A stretch of DNA of 28,902 nucleotides from Deltaproteobacteria bacterium. Its GTDB lineage: Bacteria; Desulfobacterota; DSM-4660; Desulfatiglandales; HGW-15. Under the pieces are notes generated by a model that saw only the letters and a list, made by a program, of their open reading frames with translations, was not told the origin of the DNA and made no database searches. The stretch is from assembly GCA_016932235.1 (NCBI GenBank), contig JAFGDF010000054.1, positions 1 through 28,902 of the forward strand. Reading direction: 5' to 3'. Below are positions 6,448 to 13,670 of the stretch, piece after piece; within the stretch, counting starts at the first letter, position 1; the number at the start of each line of letters is the position of its first letter. The translations under genes and the position numbers were made by a program.

Positions 6448-7278
6448 CTATTTCTTTTTACCTGCCCTGGCAAGCGGGATGTCTCCCAGGTTAAGGTCCG
6501 TATCCGCGCTCAGCTTATCAAAGGACTTGGCGGCAAACCCGCGAGCCTCGATTTTAAGCGAGTACATGCCGTCTGCGAGACCCTCGAACCAGAAATCGCC
6601 GAAGTCATCGGTGGTGGCGGTGGCTTTCTTACCGGCCTTAGGCCCCGTAAGCGTGCATTTCGCCCCGATGACGACCTCTTTTTCAACAGGGTCATACACG
6701 GTGCCGGCGATAAACTTCCCGGGCACATTCAGGTAATACACCCTCGGCCTGGAGCCCTGCTCCGGCTTTAGCACCTCTGCTTTGGAAATGAGGGCCTTAA
6801 ATTCGGACTCCTCTCCAAATTTAATCGCCTCGGTGGGGCATGAATCCACACAACGGGGCACCTTCCACCCGCCGTCGAGAAGGTGAGCGCAGCCGGTGCA
6901 TTTCTGTGCGATGTTCAGATCCTCATTGAAGAATATGGCATTATACGGGCAGGCATCCACGCAGGCTTTACAGCCGGTGCACTTATCCGCATCGATGATA
7001 ACCAGGCCGTCATCCCTCTTGTAGATAACCCCTTTTATGGGGCATGCGGGTATGCATGGCGCCTTATCACAATGCATGCATAATACGGGTATGTAGTGTA
7101 TTTTAACCTTGGGCACGGTCCCCCGGATATTTTCGGTCAGGTTCATCCAGAACTGTCCGGTGTCCGGCTGTGGTTTGGCTATCGGGGACCAGTCATTGCC
7201 GACATGCTCGTCCTTGCAGGCAATCTGGCAGGCATAACATCCGTTACAAATTCCAACATCTATAATGAAAGCTTTCAT
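6448..7278 (-). CDS. athS: Iron-sulfur subunit of a pyrogallol/phloroglucinol transhydroxylase-like molybdoenzyme
   Basis: 276 aa. Four cysteine quartets can be read: C11/C14/C17/C21, C67/C70/C75/C79, C100/C103/C106/C110 and C127/C130/C143/C147, the DmsB-type ferredoxin layout. From about residue 186 to the end there is no cysteine pattern; instead a beta-rich carboxypeptidase-regulatory-like (transthyretin-like) domain is seen (AGTVYDPVEKEVVIGAKCTL; FGDFWFEGLADGMYSLKIEA). A ferredoxin plus C-terminal beta-barrel of ~274 aa is the layout I recall for Pelobacter acidigallici transhydroxylase small subunit. The start ATG shares one base with the large-subunit stop TAA, and a GGAGG lies ~10 nt upstream inside the large-subunit gene, so the two are translationally coupled. 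There is no signal peptide; it should be cytoplasmic. Resorcinol hydroxylase small subunit is the main alternative. Confidence 0.7.
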   Translation of the reverse strand: MKAFIIDVGICNGCYACQIACKDEHVGNDWSPIAKPQPDTGQFWMNLTENIRGTVPKVKIHYIPVLCMHCDKAPCIPACPIKGVIYKRDDGLVIIDADKCTGCKACVDACPYNAIFFNEDLNIAQKCTGCAHLLDGGWKVPRCVDSCPTEAIKFGEESEFKALISKAEVLKPEQGSRPRVYYLNVPGKFIAGTVYDPVEKEVVIGAKCTLTGPKAGKKATATTDDFGDFWFEGLADGMYSLKIEARGFAAKSFDKLSADTDLNLGDIPLARAGKKK

Positions 7279-9911
7279 TATTTCATTCCTCCTTCCACCC
7301 AGGAATTGAAGCGCAATCCGTACCCGGGGTCGTATTCTCTTTTAAAAGCTTCGTCAAATGATTCGGGGTCTTTCGCCCGCCATTCCTGGTAATCCCTCTC
7401 GGTAACCTTCTGCACATCCACAAGGTAGCCGCTGGTCGCCTGACCGCAGGCGTTCTTTGAAGTTAAACCGTTCGGGGCTATTGTATTGATGGCGCCGCCG
7501 CGGTCCACATCATTGATGATCGGATCGTGCCGGGCGCCGTGGTCAACATACACCACTCCGGGCCTTATGCGCTCCCAGACGCGCGCGCCACAAAGGACGA
7601 CGCCTCTTTCATTGAACACTTTAACGATATCCCCGTCCTTAATGCATCGCGCTTCGGCATCCTTCGGGTTGATCCACACAGGCTCATATCTATAGCCGTC
7701 AGACGCCAGCACTTTACAGGTAACTATTTCACGCGTCCAGCTTATATCATCGCCCTGGGCGTGGGTGCGCCAGCGGCCGTGGTTGGACATGCACAAGAGA
7801 GGAAACATGGCCGCTCTTTCACTGGAAATACGTTCGTCGTGTGTCTCGCTCTTTTCTATCCACTTGGGATAAGGCGGCCTCTCTTTATCGTCAGGAAAGT
7901 GCTGCGCGAGCCTTTCGGAATAGAATTCCAGCTTGCCCGTGGGAGTTGGGAGCGGATTCTTCAGCGGGTCTTCGTAGAATTTTCTGAAGCCCGGAGGATC
8001 TTTCTCCCAGTCCTTGGCGGTCGGATAGACGTAATATTTCTTTTCATAGAAATCTTTCCACGATATCAGGCCTTCCATCTCCATCGTGACAAATACATCT
8101 TTCTGAAGGTCCCGGGTTGTTTTATTCTCGGAGAATTTTTCCCCGTACCCGAGCTTCTTGGCTATCTCCAGCACTATTTCATAGTCGCTCTTGGATTCAC
8201 CTACAGGCAGGATTGCCTGCTCCTGGATGGTGACACTCTGGAAATGGGGACCCTGCCTTGTGTTTGTTACGATATCCTCGACCTCCAGCGTGGTGTTGGC
8301 AGGCAGGATGATGTCGGCGTAGATACACTCGTTCTCAAGCCATGGGTGCTGGGCCACGACACATTCGATGGAAGGATGCTGGAAGGCGTCAATCGTCCAG
8401 TTTCCGTGGTTCCAGCAGGTGATGCGGCAGGGTGTATCCGTCCATATCATGTGCACCTCGACACCGCCTTTTTTCTTGTCAATGGGATATGTATATTTGA
8501 TAAACTGATCTTCGGTCGGTGATTCCTGACCGCCGCTGCCGAGAAATGTGAGGGGTGGTTTGATAATGGCGTCCTGGATAAGGGTCTTGGGGATAAGCTG
8601 TTTGCCCCATGCATCGATAGTTGTGCGGCAGGGAATCCTTAAACGCTCGGTCAACGCGGGATTGAAGAAGCGAATGCTCTTCAGCCCCTCGGCTCGCGGC
8701 ATTCCGAAGTAGGTTAGCTGGCACTGATGCACGCCCGGGCCGCCCAGTCCCTGCATGCCGAGCAGAACGCATTCCAGCCGGCCCGGTTCATGGGAGAACG
8801 GGCCGCGGATAAAAGACCCGCCGAAATAGTGGATGATGGAGGTGATTTTTTTGGCAAACACCCTGGCCAGCGCCTTAATAGTCCACTCCGGCACGCCGCA
8901 TTTCTTCGAAGCCCATTCCGGTGTCTTGGGTATGCCGTCTTCCTTGCCCAGCACGTAATTTTCGACATATTCCATGCCCACCGCATGCGTCTTGACGTAT
9001 TCCTTGTCCCAGGTGCCCTCTTTCAACCATACATAGATTATCGCGAGCTGCATGGCCGCGTCGGTGTTGGGCAGCACCGGAATCCATTTATCCGCGTGTA
9101 TAGCGGCTCCGTAGTTCAGATCGGGGCAGATATATATCTGTTTGATACCGATTTGTGTCCAGAAGTAGCATATCCTTGTTGCATACTGCCCGGTAAAACC
9201 CCACGGGGTAGTCTCCGGATCGCAGCCCCAGAACAGCGCCACCTCGGAATTCTCCGTGATGTCTTTAGTGAGGTTGGCGGCGGGCGACATCATGCCCTGG
9301 AAACCCTGTCCCCAGACATGCTTGGAGCCCCAGTACCATCCTTCCCAGCTGTCCGGGTTCCTCACCTGCTGGGTGAAGCCTCCCATCATATCGAGGAGTC
9401 TTCCCTGGTGTCCATGCGGCGTGTGAATCGTCTTGCACTCGCCATGGCCGTCGCCCTGGACAAGGATAGAAAGCGGGCCGTATTTTTTATGCACCCGTTT
9501 TATTTCATTGGCTATGATTGTGCTCGCTTCGTCCCATGAAATCCTTCTGTATTTGCTCTTACCGCGGTTCTGCGGATTCCTCTCGCCCTTGGGATCCCAG
9601 TCCACCCTGATTAAAGGATACTTGATCCGGTTTGATGAATAAGTCCTTTTCTTATAAGCCAGCGAGAAGGTCCCGGGCAGGGCCTTCATCAGCGGACTTA
9701 GCGTTTTGCCGTTCCTTTTTATCTTCCATGGATTGAAACCCTTTTTGTCATATTTCCAGTCATAGTAAAACGGTCTGATCCTGACTGCCTTGCCGTCTTT
9801 GACATCAACGAAGCATTCGCCGCCTCCGCCGAGCAGGCCGCCGAGCGCCAGAGATTTCAGAACCGTTTTATCTGGCTTCACATCAACTTTTTTAACCTTT
9901 TTTTCGGACAT
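7278..9911 (-). CDS. athL: Molybdopterin large subunit, pyrogallol/phloroglucinol transhydroxylase-like
   Basis: 877 aa, DMSO-reductase superfamily. Family blocks include YRRISWDEAS (121-130), NTRQGPHFQ, the ADIILPANTTLEVED region and a C-terminal cofactor-binding domain (ACGQATSGYLVDV). It lacks the N-terminal CxxCxxxC iron-sulfur site and a Tat signal, which sets it apart from periplasmic reductases and agrees with cytoplasmic transhydroxylase. In Pelobacter enzyme, as I recall, Ser175 ligates Mo and Asp174, His144 and Tyr404 handle the substrate. Here NPDSWEGW gives adjacent Asp187-Ser188, GDGHGE gives His156, and Tyr401 is a candidate, with a consistent 12-13 residue shift for the first three. 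The predicted role is hydroxyl transfer between polyphenols in anaerobic phloroglucinol-route catabolism. Resorcinol hydroxylase is an alternative. An AAGGAGA site precedes the ATG. Confidence 0.72.
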   Translation of the reverse strand: MSEKKVKKVDVKPDKTVLKSLALGGLLGGGGECFVDVKDGKAVRIRPFYYDWKYDKKGFNPWKIKRNGKTLSPLMKALPGTFSLAYKKRTYSSNRIKYPLIRVDWDPKGERNPQNRGKSKYRRISWDEASTIIANEIKRVHKKYGPLSILVQGDGHGECKTIHTPHGHQGRLLDMMGGFTQQVRNPDSWEGWYWGSKHVWGQGFQGMMSPAANLTKDITENSEVALFWGCDPETTPWGFTGQYATRICYFWTQIGIKQIYICPDLNYGAAIHADKWIPVLPNTDAAMQLAIIYVWLKEGTWDKEYVKTHAVGMEYVENYVLGKEDGIPKTPEWASKKCGVPEWTIKALARVFAKKITSIIHYFGGSFIRGPFSHEPGRLECVLLGMQGLGGPGVHQCQLTYFGMPRAEGLKSIRFFNPALTERLRIPCRTTIDAWGKQLIPKTLIQDAIIKPPLTFLGSGGQESPTEDQFIKYTYPIDKKKGGVEVHMIWTDTPCRITCWNHGNWTIDAFQHPSIECVVAQHPWLENECIYADIILPANTTLEVEDIVTNTRQGPHFQSVTIQEQAILPVGESKSDYEIVLEIAKKLGYGEKFSENKTTRDLQKDVFVTMEMEGLISWKDFYEKKYYVYPTAKDWEKDPPGFRKFYEDPLKNPLPTPTGKLEFYSERLAQHFPDDKERPPYPKWIEKSETHDERISSERAAMFPLLCMSNHGRWRTHAQGDDISWTREIVTCKVLASDGYRYEPVWINPKDAEARCIKDGDIVKVFNERGVVLCGARVWERIRPGVVYVDHGARHDPIINDVDRGGAINTIAPNGLTSKNACGQATSGYLVDVQKVTERDYQEWRAKDPESFDEAFKREYDPGYGLRFNSWVEGGMK

Positions 9912-10183
9912 ATCTTTTACTCTCCTTCCATAAATTTGTGTGTGGCCGTCATTTGTCTTTACTATCTGTTACGGAGGTTATGAAACAATGAGAAATTAAG
10001 GATGTTTGTCTTGAAAAATTGTTTCCTCTTACGTATTACATTTAGAATGTACTACTATAAATCCCTTCTGTCAAACCCAAAACCATCGCTTAGTTTTAAA
10101 ATATATATCCCTGTATTTCACCTTTCTTTTTAAGGTGTTTTTATATACCACCGCCGGGAGGATATATCAACTTAAAATCCCAT
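9912..10183. other. Upstream region of the molybdopterin operon
   Basis: This A+T-rich spacer holds the leader and putative promoter of the leftward molybdopterin operon. Further upstream is a small stem, CACCTT/AAGGTG (about 10119-10137), followed on the plus strand by TTTTT; no plus-strand gene feeds it, so its role is unclear. No sigma-54 (GG-N10-GC) site was recognised. Confidence 0.4.
10046..10074 (-). promoter_or_regulatory. Putative sigma-70 promoter of the molybdopterin operon
   Basis: Read on the minus strand: TTGACA (10074-10069), a 17-nt spacer, then TACATT (10051-10046). The -35 is consensus and the -10 is 4/6. It would give a leader of about 130 nt before the large-subunit ATG at 9911. 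Confidence 0.4.
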
Positions 10184-10231
10184 GGCGCTATTTTCATGCA
10201 TTGTGGAGGCCCAGAGGACCATGAATGTTTA
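10184..10231 (+). repeat. 48-bp remnant of the MITE-like element (right end only)
   Basis: The sequence GGCGCTATTTTCATGCATTG through CCATGAATGTTTA aligns with the right-hand ~48 bp of both full copies (2348-2395 and, inverted, 5550-5597). The left ~240 bp of the element is absent. It ends 9 bp from the 3' end of the nucleotidyltransferase gene. In copy 2 the same right end abuts the 3' end of dctM. Confidence 0.75.
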
Positions 10232-10240
10232 GTTCTCATT

Positions 10241-11158
10241 TCATTCAAATTCCTCAAACTCCTCGGCAGAATAAAATAAATGCATCTCTCTTATCTTTTC
10301 TTTATCCAGTCTGCTATCGAGTATGGCCTCCTCGGCTTTTCTCCTGAATATTATTGCCTTTTTTTCGAGATCCTCGAGTTTTTCCAAAAGCCCGTTTTCC
10401 TCTATGACCTTCTTGACGTTATGAAAGAGGTCTTCACTCCCATGAAGGAATAAACCTTCCTGGAGGATTTTGATGGCAACCATAGATCTGAAATTATCAA
10501 AGCGGGCCTGATTTCTAATAAGGGGCAGGCTTTTTATTTTGTAATCAATCTCCTCCCTTATTGCGGGATCAATGAGCATTCTGTATTTTTTTCGGAATAT
10601 GATATCATCAAGCATCTTTACTGAAGTATCAGGAATGGAATCTTCGGTAACGGCAATGAGATCAATGTCCGAACCTTTTACAAGCTTTCCGGTGCTTCTT
10701 TCCGGTCTGGGTACGTCATGGGCCATATCATAGACGATATCCCCGGCGACAATAAAACATATCCTGTGTTCGGCGGATGACCTGTCCTCAAATTCCTCCA
10801 TTATTTCAGAAACTATCCGCCGCGCAAGTGCAAGCTTAAATCTGCTTATCTCATGAATCCGTCCGGATACCTCCACGCATCTTTTTTCAAGCGGCTCCGG
10901 ATCATCGGAAAGACCCACAACGGAGTATGTAAGAAATTCTCTCAGAATGGAGGGTGAAAGCCTGGCAAAGCCGTCGACATGGCGGTCAAGCCTCATGTAC
11001 CTTTTACCCATTATCCTGACCCGGAGAGCCCTTGAAGTCTTGCATAACTTCCATACTTGAAGGCTGTCCATGTCAGTGTCTTTAATGACCTCAAAACCCG
11101 TGAGAGGACCTTTGGTTTTGATCAGATCGACAATAATATCCTGGTCAGGACCGGGCAT
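10241..11158 (-). CDS. Uncharacterised nucleotidyltransferase-fold protein with N-terminal winged-helix-like region
   Basis: 305 aa. Residues 162-167 (GSDIDL; Asp164 and Asp166) and a later Asp205 (EEIDYKIK) match the metal-binding acidic triad of the nucleotidyltransferase superfamily; AGDIVYDMAHD precedes it. Residues ~5-57 (DLIKTKGPLTGFEVIKDTDM ... GKRYMRLD) look like a winged helix-turn-helix. The C-terminal ~60 residues are charged and helical (KKVIEENGLLEKLEDLEKKA). I do not recognise a named family, so no reaction is assigned. It is the last gene of the leftward amino-sugar operon, 151 bp after the NagB-like gene, with hairpin H3 between. No good ribosome-binding site precedes ATG 11158 (only 13 nt separate it from the hairpin), so an internal start such as Met30 or Met50 is possible. 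Confidence 0.7.
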   Translation of the reverse strand: MPGPDQDIIVDLIKTKGPLTGFEVIKDTDMDSLQVWKLCKTSRALRVRIMGKRYMRLDRHVDGFARLSPSILREFLTYSVVGLSDDPEPLEKRCVEVSGRIHEISRFKLALARRIVSEIMEEFEDRSSAEHRICFIVAGDIVYDMAHDVPRPERSTGKLVKGSDIDLIAVTEDSIPDTSVKMLDDIIFRKKYRMLIDPAIREEIDYKIKSLPLIRNQARFDNFRSMVAIKILQEGLFLHGSEDLFHNVKKVIEENGLLEKLEDLEKKAIIFRRKAEEAILDSRLDKEKIREMHLFYSAEEFEEFE

Positions 11159-11171
11159 AGCATCTCGGAGT

Positions 11172-11212
11172 TTTCAGGCGCCTGCCGGATAAGGTCCGGC
11201 AGGCGCCTGAAA
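11172..11212. repeat. Perfect 18-bp palindrome with 5-nt loop (hairpin family copy H3)
   Basis: Arms TTTCAGGCGCCTGCCGGA and TCCGGCAGGCGCCTGAAA flank TAAGG. It shares the TGCCGGATAARGTCCGG core with H4, and the TGYCGGA-N5-TCCG core with H1 and H2, while the outer arms are unrelated. It is followed on the plus strand by the 11-mer AAAGTTATTTA also seen after H2. On the coding (minus) strand it lies 13 nt before the annotated start of the nucleotidyltransferase gene and could occlude its translation start. Confidence 0.85.
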
Positions 11213-11291
11213 GTTATTTATATAAAAATCCATGTCAAAATTAGCCTTGTCCGGAACCGTTTGGATATGGGGGTTGCAATGCAATTCCCTA

Positions 11292-11329
11292 ACCGGACAA
11301 AGCTGCGTCTCAGGAGCTCTTTGTCCGGT
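11292..11329 (-). repeat. Inverted repeat overlapping the end of the NagB-like gene
   Basis: ACCGGACAAAG (11292-11302) and CTTTGTCCGGT (11319-11329) form an 11-bp perfect stem whose 16-nt loop contains the NagB-like stop codon. A third TTGTCCGG occurs at 11247-11254 and could pair with the left arm instead, giving two mutually exclusive foldings. No T-run is present on the minus strand. Confidence 0.6.
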
Positions 11330-12278
11330 CCTCAATGGCAATCTTCTTCGCTCGAAGCGCACTTTTATGCGCAAGCAGATCTCTGCCGGCTATCTTGTCC
11401 AGCACATAGATCAGGGTCCCGGGATTGTCCAGAAACTTCTGTCCATAGGAGATCGGAACCTCAGGGGTCACTTCTCCCAAAAGAGACCTGGTAACGGACT
11501 CAACCTTCCTCTCGCCGTTTGCCAGAAGAACCAGGTTTCTGGCCTTGTAAACGAGCTCTGCACCCATTGATATCGCATAATTGGGCGCATCATGAATAGA
11601 AGAAAAATGCCCGTCAATAACAGAGTTTTTTATTGTGTTATCATCAAGCTTAACAAGCATTACCGAGCTCCCGTTGAATGGCACGCCTGATTCGTGAAAG
11701 GCGACATGCCCGCGTCCGCCCACACCGATAATCTGGAGGTCTATACCTCCCACCCTTTTGATCTTTCTGGCATATCCATCGAGGATATCCTTTTTAATCC
11801 ACGCAAGATAACCTGACTGACCCTTCTGCTTTATGGCAATGGACTTACCGGCGTCTGTTCCCTTATATATCCAGTCTTCAGGATGTTTCTTGAGCTCCCT
11901 TGTTAATACATTCTGATCAATCAGAGAGCCGAAGGGCACGTTTGTTTCAATAAAATTTTTTTCCAGGAGACCAAAAAATTTCTGGATCATAAAATAGCAA
12001 TAGCTTTCAGGATGCATAACCCGCTGCTGGACGTTTTCCCCGGGCAGACCCACATATTCATCAAGATTAAAGCTCCTGATGCGGCCGCTGTCAAACTCTC
12101 CGTCATTTGCCGCCCGTGCCAGATGTGCGTACATGCCCGTAGGCGAGTTTCCGGTGGCAAGACCCAAAACAACCTCTTTTTTTGCCCTGGACAAACCGAC
12201 GATCATCTTCTTTACTATATCCGCCGCGGTCTTGCTCATGTGTTCAAAGTCATCGGCAATAAATACCTTAATGGTCAT
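11310..12278 (-). CDS. Glucosamine-6-phosphate deaminase (NagB)-like protein with altered active site
   Basis: 322 aa against ~266 for E. coli NagB. LGLATGNSPTGMYAHL (38-53) is the phosphate-binding loop, NLDEYVGL (71-78) carries the catalytic Asp, and GVGGRGHVAFHESG (185-198) corresponds to the NagB block G-x-G-x-DGHIAFNEPG. In that last block the ring-opening His (191) and Glu (196) are kept, but the Asp preceding GH (E. coli Asp141, the proposed base) is Arg189. Residues ~115-170 form an insertion rich in lysine. Enzymes of this family convert glucosamine-6-phosphate to fructose-6-phosphate and ammonia. Given the substitution, activity may be lost, reversed in use or directed to another sugar phosphate. 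The gene starts 24 bp after glmM with a GGAGAAAG site. Confidence 0.75.
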   Translation of the reverse strand: MTIKVFIADDFEHMSKTAADIVKKMIVGLSRAKKEVVLGLATGNSPTGMYAHLARAANDGEFDSGRIRSFNLDEYVGLPGENVQQRVMHPESYCYFMIQKFFGLLEKNFIETNVPFGSLIDQNVLTRELKKHPEDWIYKGTDAGKSIAIKQKGQSGYLAWIKKDILDGYARKIKRVGGIDLQIIGVGGRGHVAFHESGVPFNGSSVMLVKLDDNTIKNSVIDGHFSSIHDAPNYAISMGAELVYKARNLVLLANGERKVESVTRSLLGEVTPEVPISYGQKFLDNPGTLIYVLDKIAGRDLLAHKSALRAKKIAIEDRTKSS

Positions 12279-12302
12279 AGTCTTTCTCCATTGTTTGTCG
12301 TT

Positions 12303-13652
12303 TTAACCCAGCGCGCTCTTTACCATGTCGGCAATCTCCTGGCAGCATTTCTCCGTCACCGTGTCGGAAGGGCCCTCAACCATAACCCGGCACATATTCT
12401 GCGTACCGGAATATCTCACGAGGACGCGCCCTTCTTCACCCAGTTCCCTCTCAATCCTTTCTATCACATCCATGACCTGAGGCACCGTCTCAATATCAGG
12501 CTTGCTCTTTACCTCCACATTGATCAGTTTCTGGGGATAGATATCCATCATCTCAGAGAGTTCCGACAATGGTTTGCCTGACCTCACCATGGCGGTAAGC
12601 AGCTGCAGGGCCGTAATTATACCGTCACCGGTAGTATGGTGATCAAGGAATATCATGTGGCCGGATTCTTCCCCTCCGATCACGCTCCCCAGGCGTAACA
12701 TGTCCTCCAGCACATAACGGTCTCCCACCTTGGAGGCATGATGTTTGAACCCGTGTCTTTTGCATGCGACCCTCAATCCCAGGTTACTCATTACTGTGCT
12801 CACAAGAAGATTGTTCTTCAATCTTCCCTGTTCCTTAAGCATCCTCGCGCATATCAGCAGGATCTGATCGCCGGTTATTTCCTTCCCTTTTTCATCTATT
12901 GCTATCAGGCGATCGCCATCGCCATCAAAGGCAAGGCCTATGGCTGCGCCTTTCTCAAGAACATTTTTCCTCAGATCCTCCGTGTGCTGTGAACCGCATT
13001 TATCGTTTATGTTGATACCGTTCGGTGTATTGTGTATAATCTCTATATCGGCACCCAGTTCCCAGAAGGTTTCCTTGGCTACTCTATAGGTGGCGCCATT
13101 CGCGGTATCGAGAACGATCTTCATCCCTTCGATAGATAAATCCCTGGGGAACGTATTTTTTAAAAAGACTATGTAACGGCCGTGAACATCTTCAAGACGG
13201 AATGCCTGACCCATATCCTTGACGGGCGGAACAAGGCTATGAAGCGTATTGCTCAGCATCAGCTCTTCAATAGTTTCCTCCTGCTCATCAGAAAGTTTGA
13301 AACCGTTCCCGGAGAATATCTTTATGCCGTTGTCCTGATACGGGTTATGCGAGGCGGAAATGACTATGCCTGCGTGGGCGCGCATACTCTGGGCAATGAA
13401 AGCGATTCCGGGTGTTGGCAATACCCCGAGCAGATATGGATAGCCGCCCATTGAGGTTATACCCGACTCCAGAGAACTCTCAAGCATGTAGCCTGAAATA
13501 CGTGTATCCTTTCCGATTACCACTCTGGGCCGGGAATGTTCCTTTTTCAGGATATAGACAACCGCCTGGCCCAGTGCAAAGGCGATTTCGGCGTTCATAG
13601 GGTATCGATTTGCTTCCCCGCGGACACCATCGGTGCCGAATAGTTTACCCAT
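12303..13652 (-). CDS. glmM: Phosphoglucosamine mutase GlmM
   Basis: 449 aa, normal GlmM length. GTDGVRGEAN (6-15) starts the protein, and ISASHNPYQDNGIKIF holds the phosphorylated Ser101. FDGDGDR (~241-247) is the metal-binding loop, GGEESGHM the sugar-binding loop, and RYSGTQNMCRVMVEG the phosphate-binding loop, where the usual RPSGTE reads RYSGTQ. It interconverts glucosamine-6-phosphate and glucosamine-1-phosphate on the way to UDP-GlcNAc for peptidoglycan and lipid A. A strong AAGGAGG lies before the ATG. It is the second gene of the leftward operon, 18 bp after the hexapeptide gene and 24 bp before the NagB-like gene. Confidence 0.93.
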   Translation of the reverse strand: MGKLFGTDGVRGEANRYPMNAEIAFALGQAVVYILKKEHSRPRVVIGKDTRISGYMLESSLESGITSMGGYPYLLGVLPTPGIAFIAQSMRAHAGIVISASHNPYQDNGIKIFSGNGFKLSDEQEETIEELMLSNTLHSLVPPVKDMGQAFRLEDVHGRYIVFLKNTFPRDLSIEGMKIVLDTANGATYRVAKETFWELGADIEIIHNTPNGININDKCGSQHTEDLRKNVLEKGAAIGLAFDGDGDRLIAIDEKGKEITGDQILLICARMLKEQGRLKNNLLVSTVMSNLGLRVACKRHGFKHHASKVGDRYVLEDMLRLGSVIGGEESGHMIFLDHHTTGDGIITALQLLTAMVRSGKPLSELSEMMDIYPQKLINVEVKSKPDIETVPQVMDVIERIERELGEEGRVLVRYSGTQNMCRVMVEGPSDTVTEKCCQEIADMVKSALG

Positions 13653-13670
13653 ACAGTTTCCTCCTTGAAT

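Noticed and set aside
7527..8522. 331-codon plus-strand frame opposite the molybdopterin large subunit
   Set aside because: It is long, but it lies wholly antisense to a clear family member and has no motif of its own; so does the 270-codon frame at 8727-9539.
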